Shown here: piece by piece, positions 8,601 through 15,601 of the stretch
Position numbering within the stretch: position 1 is the first letter of the stretch
Layout: every line of letters begins with the position of its first letter
Origin: a virus
Virus record (IMG/VR): IMGVR_UViG_3300025815_000096
Location: 1 to 25,646 of that record
DNA: 25,646 nt
Direction: 5' to 3' (one strand)
Translations under genes and position numbers: made by a program
Notes under the pieces: generated by a model
Seen by the model: only the letters and a program-made list of their open reading frames with translations
What the model was told of the DNA's origin: nothing
The model's database searches: none

Positions 8601-8942
8601 TATGCTGGTTGTAGAAGCAATTGAAGCAGAACCATTCGCTACTCTCACTCTCACCGCATCGAGGCTTGTGGTGGAAGCTATAGACGCAGCACCTTCTGCA
8701 ACTCTGACCTTTAACGCATCGATGCTGGTTGTAGAGGAAGCTGATGCAGCAGCTTCAGCAGGTAGAACTTTAGCAGCATCGACTGTATTCGTAGCAGCCA
8801 CGGACGCACTTGCAGCGCCTTCCACAATGATTTCAGCCACAACAGCATTCGTAGACGTGATATTCGTAGAAGCGGATGCCTCCACAAAATTAGCGTCGAG
8901 CGCCCCTAAAGGAGCGGATGCTAATGGGTGAAATCCTAACAT
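5691..8942 (-). CDS. Giant Ser/Thr/Ala-rich repeat structural protein, possible fibre
   Basis: 1083 residues. The N-terminus MLGFHPLASAPLGALD is a type of start often seen in marine phage structural proteins. Residues about 20-1010 consist of roughly fifty repeats of about 20 residues. One subfamily is like EGAASIASTTSLDAVRVRVA; a second (GSVSGRLAVEGSITESSDVT) is concentrated at about 340-435 and 717-785. Hydrophobic residues alternate with Ser/Thr, so each unit could be two short beta-strands. This suggests a beta-solenoid or a string of beta-hairpins forming a long thin fibre. The last 70 residues are non-repetitive and rich in Pro, Phe, Ser and Thr. It lies between the FG-GAP genes and the adaptor gene, with AAAGG seven bases before the ATG and a one-base TAATG overlap downstream. 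No enzyme motif, membrane segment or cysteine pattern seen. Virion location and adhesion role are inferred. Confidence 0.75.
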   Translation of the reverse strand: MLGFHPLASAPLGALDANFVEASASTNITSTNAVVAEIIVEGAASASVAATNTVDAAKVLPAEAAASASSTTSIDALKVRVAEGAASIASTTSLDAVRVRVANGSASIASTTSIDAEVATDSSVTGTITSSASIDAIKVVTAAATGTISSTTSTDADRLKEGAATASIASTSSVDYQKIQTADALASVSSTSSVDYIRIRTITGIASSNTVTANVGIRIRNNDASGTIAVTPALDYVRIRGVDAAASIAATTSVDAQKINVAEASGSVASTSSVVGEKLRLGAASASVAATTSIDAIRVATVDAAATVTSTSSFAATLIREVSATGSITATSSATARGTTTGDITETIAVTVSTSGRLAVDGDITETPEVTGSVSGRLAVEGAITSSNAVTQSTIPAVKSASGSITQSEAVTGSVSGRLAVEGSITESSDVTASVNGRIAAIDAAATGTITTTSSVDAQKANILVPLGDVSITTSVDAQKINLGEAAATVTSTTSPDYIRIRTVEASGSISSSSNLSVGSIRTVDATASISTASSVSAINDEGIPAAGSITSSGSVSARIVKVADVVGTIAASSSLDALRVRVADVEASTNTVTSTVYQRKRASEISGTIAVTSTVSAIVDEGIRVSGEIASSSSVAARITEPVSASGTITTSSTIDGDITERVRVSTDVTSSSSVTAAIGHKSPASADITSTSSVSAKVISTVEAVGTVSVTSSLRPKLVFTGDITESAAVTGTFAGRLAVEGAITQSEAITASVSGRLAVEGSITDEMEITAVAESIIKVGKASRDITVSTGVDGKITAIGAPAATITSSATVDPARVREASASASISSSSATDARRVRVGAASTDVSSTTSQSGNINLAAPASGSISVTGTVDADRIKDFSASGSVVATGTVDADRLNDGAAVGSVSATGSVAKTEIVNDGAASGLITASGTLPAVRVRTGDIAGNVSVSFGAQGYTGTVIDAVISGSISISNTIHTQRIIKTSSSETITSSASTDGKRVRVADALIQISPIVSISPNIVYLGNISGTLGLPSTSFSTSVFTFTAIHETPFSTSTAQDLTSAPFKTTSTSTPTTPFKKVA
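5912..8885 (-). repeat. About 50 tandem 20-residue (about 60-base) coding repeats
   Basis: The coding region shows a recurring 60-base unit encoding patterns like ASIASTTSxDAxRVRVAEG. A second unit type encoding SGRLAVEGxITxS is visible at DNA level as recurrent CAACCGC-like blocks near 6651-6780 and 7671-7900. Units vary in sequence, so this is an old, diverged array rather than a recent perfect expansion. The Ser/Thr/Ala-rich codon pattern also keeps the opposite strand open over long stretches, which explains the antisense reading frames there. Confidence 0.75.
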
Positions 8943-8952
8943 AAGTTAGCCT

Positions 8953-10758
8953 TTAACCTTCAACAAAAACGTAAACAGAACCTGCATTGCTGGCAGTAGT
9001 GTCTTCCTCATTAGCGCCTACTATCGCCGTACTTCCATCGCCAGACATAGATACGGCAACGCCAAATTTATCATTACTTCCCGCATTACTTGCGAGTAGT
9101 TGATCTTGCTCAGTCCAAGTGGTCCCTGATCTCGTAAAGACATAAGCAGCGCCAGAGTCATTTGGAACAGTGTCTTCGTAAGCTGCTCCTACTATTGCCG
9201 TATCTCCATCACTAGAGATACCTACAGATATCCCAAAATAATCAAATGCTGCCCCATCACTTGCCGTTAGTTTAGCTTCTTGGGACCAAGTTGTGCCTGA
9301 TCTAGTGAAGATGTAAGCAGCGCCAGCGCCATCTGCGGCCTCATCTTCCAAATAAGCACCTGATATTATATTATCCCCATCTCCAGAAACACGCACATAC
9401 TTTCCGAAGAAATCAGATCCTTGCGCATCGCTTGCTTGTATTTTTGCCTCTTGAGACCATGTTGAGCCTGATCTAGTGAAAATATAAACCGAACCAGCAT
9501 TCGATGCTGTAGTATCTTCGTTGGGCGCACCTACTACTGCCGTGTTTCCATCGTTAGAGATAGACACATCTTCTCCAAATTTATCACTTGCTTGGTCATC
9601 ACTTGCCACTATTTTAGCTTCTTGGGACCAAGTTGTGCCTGATCGAGTGAAAATATACGCAGATCCAGCATCCCCGCCACCAGTATCTTCGTTGGGCGCA
9701 CCCACTATTGCCGTGTTTCCGTCACTATCTATGGAGACAGCATATCCGAAATAATCACTAGCCCCTGCATTAGAGGCAATTATTTTAGCTTCTTGGGTCC
9801 ACGTTGTGCCTGATCTGGAGAAGATATACGCAGCGCCAGCATCTGTGCCACCAGCGTCTTCCAAACGTGCTCCTACTATTGCGTAGGTGCCATCAGCGGA
9901 AATATCTACACTCCAACCAAAGTAATCACTCCCTGCTCTATCAGTGGCGTATATTTTTTGCTCCTCAGACCAAGTTGTGCCTGATCTAGTGAAGATGTAA
10001 GCAGCGCCAGATGCTGACCCTCCAACGTCTTCCAAATAAGCCCCTACTATGATTCTGTTTCCATCACTGGAGCTAGATACAGAATATCCAAAATAATCAG
10101 TGGCCGCTGCATCAGAAGCCTGTAACTGAGCCTGTTGTGAAGCGTTTGCCCAACTTAAAAATGCTATGCTAAAGCTATGACTCACATTGGACACATTTGT
10201 CCCGTCAGACACATCAAAACGAATTGTTACAGTCCCGCCCGTTGCAGATGCTGGGGTTAAGGTGAAGACATTACTGCTTTGGTTTGTTACAGGGAAGCTG
10301 GGGGAGCTAATTACGTTAGTCGCCGTGCCGCTTGTAACAGTAGCAGAGTAAGTGAGAGTTTCTAGGTCAGCATCAGATGCGTTGATTGTAATAACCGTAT
10401 TGCTTCCCGCCGTAAGCGTGAAAGTACCATCAGCGGTGAGGTTGTTAGCCCCAGCGCCGCCTGTATTCTCAGAGAAGCTATCAATAGTGGGCGCTACGTT
10501 TGTAATACTGGCAAGCAAGTAGAACCCAGAGGTTTGCTTCACATACAGCCTATTATTATCCGTTTCGTAGTGAAGCGTCCCTTCATCGGCACTTGCGGCA
10601 TCGGTTAACATCGCCGCCTGATTTGCATGAACAGTTACGCCGCTTCCAGAGCTATCTGCAAACTGAACTCCACCAGAGCCTGTGCTTTGAAGAACCTGAC
10701 CGCTTGTGCCATCATCTAGGGCGGCGGCTAGGGCGCTGAGATTGGAATTATTGCTCAT
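8953..10758 (-). CDS. FG-GAP seven-bladed propeller protein, third paralogue
   Basis: 601 residues. The N-terminus has a tail-fibre linker (GTSGQVLQSTGSGGVQFADS, 17-36) and GSGVTV. Next comes a short module ending FYLLASITNVAPTIDSF, a cadherin/Ig-like domain (about 88-200, with TVITINASDADLETLTYS and VSDGTN), and seven FG-GAP repeats (202-601). Blades are about 57 residues, for example WSQEAKIQASDAQGSDFFG to GAAYIFTRSGTT. FG-GAP repeats form the integrin-alpha beta-propeller, used for ligand binding and often Ca2+-dependent; seven is the number needed to close one propeller. There is no signal peptide. AAAGG lies seven bases before the ATG. It is the shortest of three tandem paralogues and lacks the long N-terminal module of the first. 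Likely a tail or capsid appendage binding a host surface ligand; the ligand is unknown. Confidence 0.85.
   Translation of the reverse strand: MSNNSNLSALAAALDDGTSGQVLQSTGSGGVQFADSSGSGVTVHANQAAMLTDAASADEGTLHYETDNNRLYVKQTSGFYLLASITNVAPTIDSFSENTGGAGANNLTADGTFTLTAGSNTVITINASDADLETLTYSATVTSGTATNVISSPSFPVTNQSSNVFTLTPASATGGTVTIRFDVSDGTNVSNVSHSFSIAFLSWANASQQAQLQASDAAATDYFGYSVSSSSDGNRIIVGAYLEDVGGSASGAAYIFTRSGTTWSEEQKIYATDRAGSDYFGWSVDISADGTYAIVGARLEDAGGTDAGAAYIFSRSGTTWTQEAKIIASNAGASDYFGYAVSIDSDGNTAIVGAPNEDTGGGDAGSAYIFTRSGTTWSQEAKIVASDDQASDKFGEDVSISNDGNTAVVGAPNEDTTASNAGSVYIFTRSGSTWSQEAKIQASDAQGSDFFGKYVRVSGDGDNIISGAYLEDEAADGAGAAYIFTRSGTTWSQEAKLTASDGAAFDYFGISVGISSDGDTAIVGAAYEDTVPNDSGAAYVFTRSGTTWTEQDQLLASNAGSNDKFGVAVSMSGDGSTAIVGANEEDTTASNAGSVYVFVEG
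8956..10155 (-). repeat. Seven FG-GAP repeats, third paralogue
   Basis: Residues 202-601 divide into seven units of 61, 57, 57, 57, 57, 57 and 54 residues. Each has the order W(S/T)(Q/E) - xASD - FG - V.IS.DG..AIVGA - ED - GAAYIFTRSGTT. The last unit stops at the final strand (GSVYVFVEG), so the array closes exactly at the C-terminus. Confidence 0.88.
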
Positions 10759-10761
10759 AGC

Positions 10762-12588
10762 TTAACCTTTGACAAAAATGTACCCAGCGTCAGCATTATA
10801 AGCACCTATAATTGCTGAATCGCCATCGCTGATAGAAACGCTAGCCCCAAAAAATTTACCAATCGCTGCATCACTGGCGTATACTTTTGACTCTTGAGAC
10901 CACGTTGTTCCCGACCTACTATAGAAATACGCTGCACCACCATTGCTATAACCTGATCCAGCGTCAAGACGAGCGCCAGCAAGAAACAGATCCCCATCAC
11001 TATTGATAGACACATCAAATCCAAAATTATTAGCGGTTGAATCAGGGTTTGCTATGACCTGTTGCTGAGACCATGTTGAACCTGATCTTGTGAAAATATA
11101 TACCTGAACAGCATAAGAGCCTACGATAGCGTAGTTACCATCTTCATTAAGATCCAAAGACCTCCCAAACTGATCACTCTGCTGCGCATTACTAGCTGTT
11201 AACTTAGCTTGCTGAGACCATGTTGAGCCAGAACGGGTGAAGACATAAGCAGCGCCTTGATCAGTGTAGGTACTATCATCAAGGTGCGCCCCTACAAGTA
11301 GCGTATTTCCATCGCCAGAAAGAGCGACATCAAATCCAAAATTATCATTAGCCGCTTTATCACTAGCTGTTAACTTAGCTTGCTGGGACCATGATGTGCC
11401 AGAACGGGTGAAGATATATACAGCCCCAGCATCTGTGTAGGTAGCATCTATATATGGAGACGCTACTGCTACTGTATTCCCATCATCAGATATAGCGACC
11501 TTGTACCCAAGTTGATCACTAGCCGCTAGATCATTAGGCTTCAATTTTGCTTGCTGAGACCATGATGTTCCTGATCTGACGAAAACATAAGCTGCGCCTG
11601 AGTCTGAATAGGTCGTGTCTTCTGCGCTAGCGCCAATTATTGCTGTATCGCCATCACTATCTAAAGCGACATTCTCCCCAAAAAAGTTGTAAGTTGCTGC
11701 ATCACTAGCTGTTAACTTAGCTTGCTGAGACCATGATGTCCCTGACCTGACATAAACATAAGCTGCACCAGCATATTGTGAGGGGGAGTCATGCAAACGA
11801 GCGCCTACAATAGCATAATTTCCATCAGTGGAGATATAACTAGACCATCCAGCATAATCACCCGCTGCTGTATCAGAACCCACCAATTTAGCTTGTTGCG
11901 AAGCCCCAGACCAACTTGCAAAGTTCAAAGTAAAGGTTGTTGAATTATCAACAGAAGTATTGACACCATCTGTTACTGAAAAGGTCACTGCAAAAGTTCC
12001 ACCACTTGGGGCAGTTGTTGAGGAACTGGGCGTAAGTGTGAATACGTTAGAGGACTGAGAAATTGTGGCTAGGACAGTGCTTGTATCGGTGCTTGTCGTG
12101 ATGTTTACCGAACCACCCCCATCAGTAAGCGAAGCTGAGAAAGCTGTACTTGTACCTGCTGCTGCCGACCACGTTAGATCATCTGCTTCTGGATCAGGGT
12201 CAACCGATCCCGTAACACTGCTAGTCGTAGTGCCATTGTCTGCAAGTGTGTAAGCAGAAGATGTTCCACTACCACCACCAGAGATAGCTATAGAAACCGA
12301 CTGTGGCCCTTGGTTCGTAACCGTAGCAATCAAATACCAACCCGCCGCCTTGCGAACAAAGATTTTATTCAAATCTGTTACGAGCGCCATATCCCCAGCA
12401 GAAGGGCTACTGATAGCCCCTAAAGCAGTTAGGCTTTCAACAACAGTTACGCTTGAACCCGCATCGCCGAACTCCAAGCCATCCGCACCCGTATTCACAA
12501 CAATCGCCTGACCCGCACTTCCCAAGGAGGTAGGTAAAGAGGTAGCTATCGATTGAGCTACGTTTCCAAGATCTCTACTTTTAGTCAT
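10762..12588 (-). CDS. FG-GAP seven-bladed propeller protein, second paralogue
   Basis: 608 residues, starting MTKSRDLGNVAQSIATSLPT. The linker motif GSAGQAIVVNTGADGLEFGD (23-42) and VTVVESLTALG follow, then GWYLIATVTNQGP. An Ig/cadherin-like domain (about 95-224) includes NVFTLTPSSS and VTFSVTDGVNTS. Seven FG-GAP repeats occupy 225-608. Blades five and seven are shortened (49 and 46 residues) by loss of the loop between the VG strand and the YIF strand. The protein is clearly homologous to its neighbours on both sides and like them has no signal peptide. The ATG at 12588 has only a weak GGGG upstream, so translation may depend on coupling with the upstream gene eight bases away. Same inferred role as the paralogues: ligand-binding appendage on the virion. 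Confidence 0.85.
   Translation of the reverse strand: MTKSRDLGNVAQSIATSLPTSLGSAGQAIVVNTGADGLEFGDAGSSVTVVESLTALGAISSPSAGDMALVTDLNKIFVRKAAGWYLIATVTNQGPQSVSIAISGGGSGTSSAYTLADNGTTTSSVTGSVDPDPEADDLTWSAAAGTSTAFSASLTDGGGSVNITTSTDTSTVLATISQSSNVFTLTPSSSTTAPSGGTFAVTFSVTDGVNTSVDNSTTFTLNFASWSGASQQAKLVGSDTAAGDYAGWSSYISTDGNYAIVGARLHDSPSQYAGAAYVYVRSGTSWSQQAKLTASDAATYNFFGENVALDSDGDTAIIGASAEDTTYSDSGAAYVFVRSGTSWSQQAKLKPNDLAASDQLGYKVAISDDGNTVAVASPYIDATYTDAGAVYIFTRSGTSWSQQAKLTASDKAANDNFGFDVALSGDGNTLLVGAHLDDSTYTDQGAAYVFTRSGSTWSQQAKLTASNAQQSDQFGRSLDLNEDGNYAIVGSYAVQVYIFTRSGSTWSQQQVIANPDSTANNFGFDVSINSDGDLFLAGARLDAGSGYSNGGAAYFYSRSGTTWSQESKVYASDAAIGKFFGASVSISDGDSAIIGAYNADAGYIFVKG
10765..11916 (-). repeat. Seven FG-GAP repeats, second paralogue, two contracted
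   Basis: Residues 225-608 divide into seven units of 61, 57, 57, 57, 49, 57 and 46 residues. Unit five (11074-11220) goes straight from AIVGSYAVQVYIF, without the usual ED...AGAAY loop. Unit seven (10765-10902) ends GAYNADAGYIFVKG, also shortened. The number of blades is nevertheless the same seven as in the paralogues. Confidence 0.85.
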
Positions 12589-12595
12589 TCAATTT

Positions 12596-15592
12596 TTACC
12601 CCGGGACAAAAACATAAACTGAGCCAGAATTTGTTGCAGTGGTGTCTTCCAAATGAGCACCTACAATAACCGTGTCGCCATCTGAGGAAATAGTGACCGC
12701 TGAGCCGAACATATCACTAGATTCTGGATCACTGGCTTTTAGTTTTGCTTGTTGAGACCAAGTCGTACCTGATCTGGTGAAAACATAAGCTGCACCAGAG
12801 TCTGTCGCAGTGGTGTCGTCATATAAACAACCTATGATGGCGATATCCCCATCGCCAGAAATAGCGACAGAATTTCCAAAATAATCATTAGCGTCTGCAT
12901 CACTGGCCTGTAGTTTGGCTTGTTGGGACCAAGTCGTACCAGAACGTGTAAAGATATAAGCGGAGCCAGCGTTTGTTGCAGTGGTGTCTTCATATCTCGA
13001 ACTTATGACGGCGGTGTTTCCATCTGAATCAATAGAGACAGAATACCCGAAATAATCACTAGATTCTGCATCACTGGCTTGTAGTTTTGCTTGTTGAGAC
13101 CAAGTCGTACCAGAACGTGTAAAGATATAAGCGGAGCCAGCGTCTGTTGCCGTGGTGTCTTCGGCAAAAGAGCTTATAATGGCTGTATTACCATCGTCTG
13201 ATAGAGAAAGAGACATCCCAAATTGGTCACTAGCTTCTGCATCACTGGCCTGTAGTTTGGCTTGTTGACCCCATGATGTCCCTGATCTGGTGAAAACATA
13301 AACAGAGCCAGCATTTGATCCATTAGTGTCTTCCGTATTAGCACCTACAATAGCTGTATCGCCATCGTCTGATATAGCAACAGCCCGCCCAAAAGAATCA
13401 CCAGCTTGTGCATCACTGGCTTGTATCTTAGCTTGTTGAGACCACGTTGTGCCTGATCGTGTAAATATGTAGGCAGCGCCAGCGTCTGATGCAGTAGTGT
13501 CTTCTTGGAGCGCACCCATGATGACTGTATTTCCATCGTCTGATATAGCGACAGAACATCCAAAGTTGTCATACGCTTGTGGATCACTTGCCTTTAGTTT
13601 TGCTTGTTGAGACCAAGTCGTACCAGAACGTGTTAATATATAGGCAGCGCCGTTGTGTGTGTCAGTGGTAGAATCATATTTCGCACCTACAATAGCCGTG
13701 TTGCCATCTGAAGAAATAGAGAGAGCCTCTCCAAACCACGTACCATTAGCATCACTGGCTTGTATTTTGGCTTGTTGAGTGGCGTTTGCATAACTTATAA
13801 AGGACAAGGAAAATGCTGCTACAGATGTCGCTGCGTTAATATTATCCGACACAGTAAAAGTTAAACTAAAAGTCGTGGCATTCGAAGCATGAGGGGTAAT
13901 AGTGAACACATTCTCACTCGCACCCGTGCCTTGGGTTACTGTGGTGCCATTTAAACTGCCTGACGTAACGCTGTAAGAGTATACCAGATCTGTGCCTTCA
14001 TCTGCATCAGAGGCCGTGACCGTAATAACGGTATTAGTGCCACCAGTTAAAGTAAACGGTGTGGTGTTGCTCGAAGCATCCGCTACACTAGAAATAGTTG
14101 GAGTAGTATTGATAACCGCAATCCTGTACCACCCATTACCGTTGTTTTGGTAAAGTGACGTGTTGGCGGAGACATATGCAAGATCACCCGCTGACGGGCT
14201 AGAGGCGTTTAGCAAGTAAGTGGCACCAGAAGGAGTGCCATCAGTGCCAGACAGACCTGTGTAGACTGTTACCCCAGAGCCGCTAGCGTCTGCGAACTCA
14301 AGGGCGGTAGCCCCAGAATTGACTTGTAGAATTTGTCCCGCTGTTCCTAGTGAACTAGGCGTGTCGGTTAATCCTATAAGGGTGCCACTATCTGCCAACG
14401 CCCCATGCTCAACCACCTCAATCTTATCGCCAGTTGTAGGGCTTGAGTTGGTGAGGTCTATTGTTGTGCCGTTGCTTGCGGTGTAGTCGGTGCCGCTCAA
14501 AAGTTTCACGCCATTAAGATAGATCGCCACCTTATTAGCAGTGTAATTTGTGGTGAGGACTTTCGTAGACGTGTTGTACTCTGAGGATGTTCCGACTGTA
14601 AAAACGGTAGAAGAATAAGGAGAAGCAAAAGGTGTTCCGTATTCGACGACAGTAACAATATCCGAGGCGGCACAAGCAGAACCTAAGACTACAGAAGTGC
14701 CATTCGTGGCGGTGAAATCTGAGGCTGCGAGTTTAGCCCCGTTCAGAAATACGCTGATGCTTCCGACTGTATAGCCGACCGTAAAAGTGGTCGTTGCGGA
14801 ACCTGTGAACTCAGTCTGCTTTACTGGATCAGTCAGTGTGCCAGAGATGCTAGAACCGCTGATTGTGATTGTTTTTGTAGCGCCCGTACCTGTGGCTTGA
14901 ACCCCTGCTCCAGCAAAGTTGAGAGTAGTTGCTGTGGTGGTGAGCGCACTACCTTCGTCTTGTACTGTGATACCGCCAGATGCAGTGCTACTGATTGTCC
15001 CATCGGCAGCAATTGTAATGTTGTTTCCAGCGGTTAGCGCTGCCACGACATTGGTGGTATCAGTGACATCTGCTGAGGCTTCTACACCATCTAACTTTGT
15101 TTTATCGGCGGCACTCATTAGCCCAGCGGCTGAAGTGGTAGCGTTGGAATAAGTCGTGATGTCGCTGTAATTAGCGACCTTAACCCAGCTACCACTATGA
15201 GCAAAATATAGCGCCCCTTCACCATGCACATGATAGATGCGCCCGTGGTTGTCAGATGCTGATGGAAGATCCGAAGTGCTAGAGAATGCTTCTACAATTT
15301 GAATATCTTGAAATGCGGGTGTTAAAAAAACGGTATGCGTCCCACTCGCCAAACTCAAAAGAGAGCCTGTGCTAGAAGAACGCAGTGACCGTGTTAGATT
15401 TAATGAGGAGTGTGTATATGTGCCTGTGCCGATTTCCCACGCAGACCCACTCTCAATTACATATCCGACAGTCTCCCCATCTAATGAGGATGGGAATGCC
15501 TGATAGCCCGACACAGCAGTAGATGAGAGTGTAATCGCACCTGTACCCGTCGAGGTCGAGGTGACCTTAACCCGATCCGCAAATTGAGGCAT
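12596..15592 (-). CDS. Large tail-fibre protein with C-terminal FG-GAP seven-bladed propeller, first paralogue
   Basis: 998 residues and modular. Residues 1-100 (FADRVKVTSTSTGTGAITLS and onward) are a common N-terminal module of marine phage fibres. TSAAGLMSAADKTKLDGVEA (153-172) is a classic fibre motif. Two copies of a VFLNGAKL/VAIYLNGVKL module follow at about 265-320 and 330-400. Next is the linker SLGTAGQILQVNSGATALEF (414-433), GWYRIAVINTTPTISS, a cadherin/Ig-like domain (about 500-598, with ITVTASDADEGTDLVYSY), and seven FG-GAP repeats (600-998). Only this paralogue carries the fibre N-terminus, so it is the best candidate to be anchored directly to the virion. The start has AAGGA six bases upstream and follows the 371-aa gene by nine bases. 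Host-receptor binding through the propeller is inferred. Confidence 0.87.
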   Translation of the reverse strand: MPQFADRVKVTSTSTGTGAITLSSTAVSGYQAFPSSLDGETVGYVIESGSAWEIGTGTYTHSSLNLTRSLRSSSTGSLLSLASGTHTVFLTPAFQDIQIVEAFSSTSDLPSASDNHGRIYHVHGEGALYFAHSGSWVKVANYSDITTYSNATTSAAGLMSAADKTKLDGVEASADVTDTTNVVAALTAGNNITIAADGTISSTASGGITVQDEGSALTTTATTLNFAGAGVQATGTGATKTITISGSSISGTLTDPVKQTEFTGSATTTFTVGYTVGSISVFLNGAKLAASDFTATNGTSVVLGSACAASDIVTVVEYGTPFASPYSSTVFTVGTSSEYNTSTKVLTTNYTANKVAIYLNGVKLLSGTDYTASNGTTIDLTNSSPTTGDKIEVVEHGALADSGTLIGLTDTPSSLGTAGQILQVNSGATALEFADASGSGVTVYTGLSGTDGTPSGATYLLNASSPSAGDLAYVSANTSLYQNNGNGWYRIAVINTTPTISSVADASSNTTPFTLTGGTNTVITVTASDADEGTDLVYSYSVTSGSLNGTTVTQGTGASENVFTITPHASNATTFSLTFTVSDNINAATSVAAFSLSFISYANATQQAKIQASDANGTWFGEALSISSDGNTAIVGAKYDSTTDTHNGAAYILTRSGTTWSQQAKLKASDPQAYDNFGCSVAISDDGNTVIMGALQEDTTASDAGAAYIFTRSGTTWSQQAKIQASDAQAGDSFGRAVAISDDGDTAIVGANTEDTNGSNAGSVYVFTRSGTSWGQQAKLQASDAEASDQFGMSLSLSDDGNTAIISSFAEDTTATDAGSAYIFTRSGTTWSQQAKLQASDAESSDYFGYSVSIDSDGNTAVISSRYEDTTATNAGSAYIFTRSGTTWSQQAKLQASDADANDYFGNSVAISGDGDIAIIGCLYDDTTATDSGAAYVFTRSGTTWSQQAKLKASDPESSDMFGSAVTISSDGDTVIVGAHLEDTTATNSGSVYVFVPG
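12599..13795 (-). repeat. Seven FG-GAP repeats, first paralogue
   Basis: Residues 600-998 divide into units of 60, 57, 57, 57, 57, 57 and 54 residues. Units two to seven are very similar to each other (for example WSQQAKLQASDAESSDYFGY) and to those of the other two genes, also at DNA level. They include recurrent stretches encoding SGTTWSQQAKLQASD. The 171-base period makes this a plausible substrate for homologous recombination. Confidence 0.88.
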
Positions 15593-15601
15593 GGGAAATC
15601 C

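Noticed and set aside
5776-8931. Several long plus-strand reading frames (75-211 residues) opposite the 1083-aa gene
   Set aside because: They lie antisense to a Ser/Thr/Ala-rich repeat gene whose codon pattern keeps the opposite strand free of stops; their products are low-complexity mirror sequences.
8956-13795. CRISPR-like array, because of regular repeats
   Set aside because: The repeats are in-frame protein-coding units of about 171 bases without spacer structure and without cas genes.
5691-15592. Diversity-generating retroelement acting on the repeat proteins
   Set aside because: I found no reverse transcriptase and no template/variable repeat pair with adenine-biased changes in the window.
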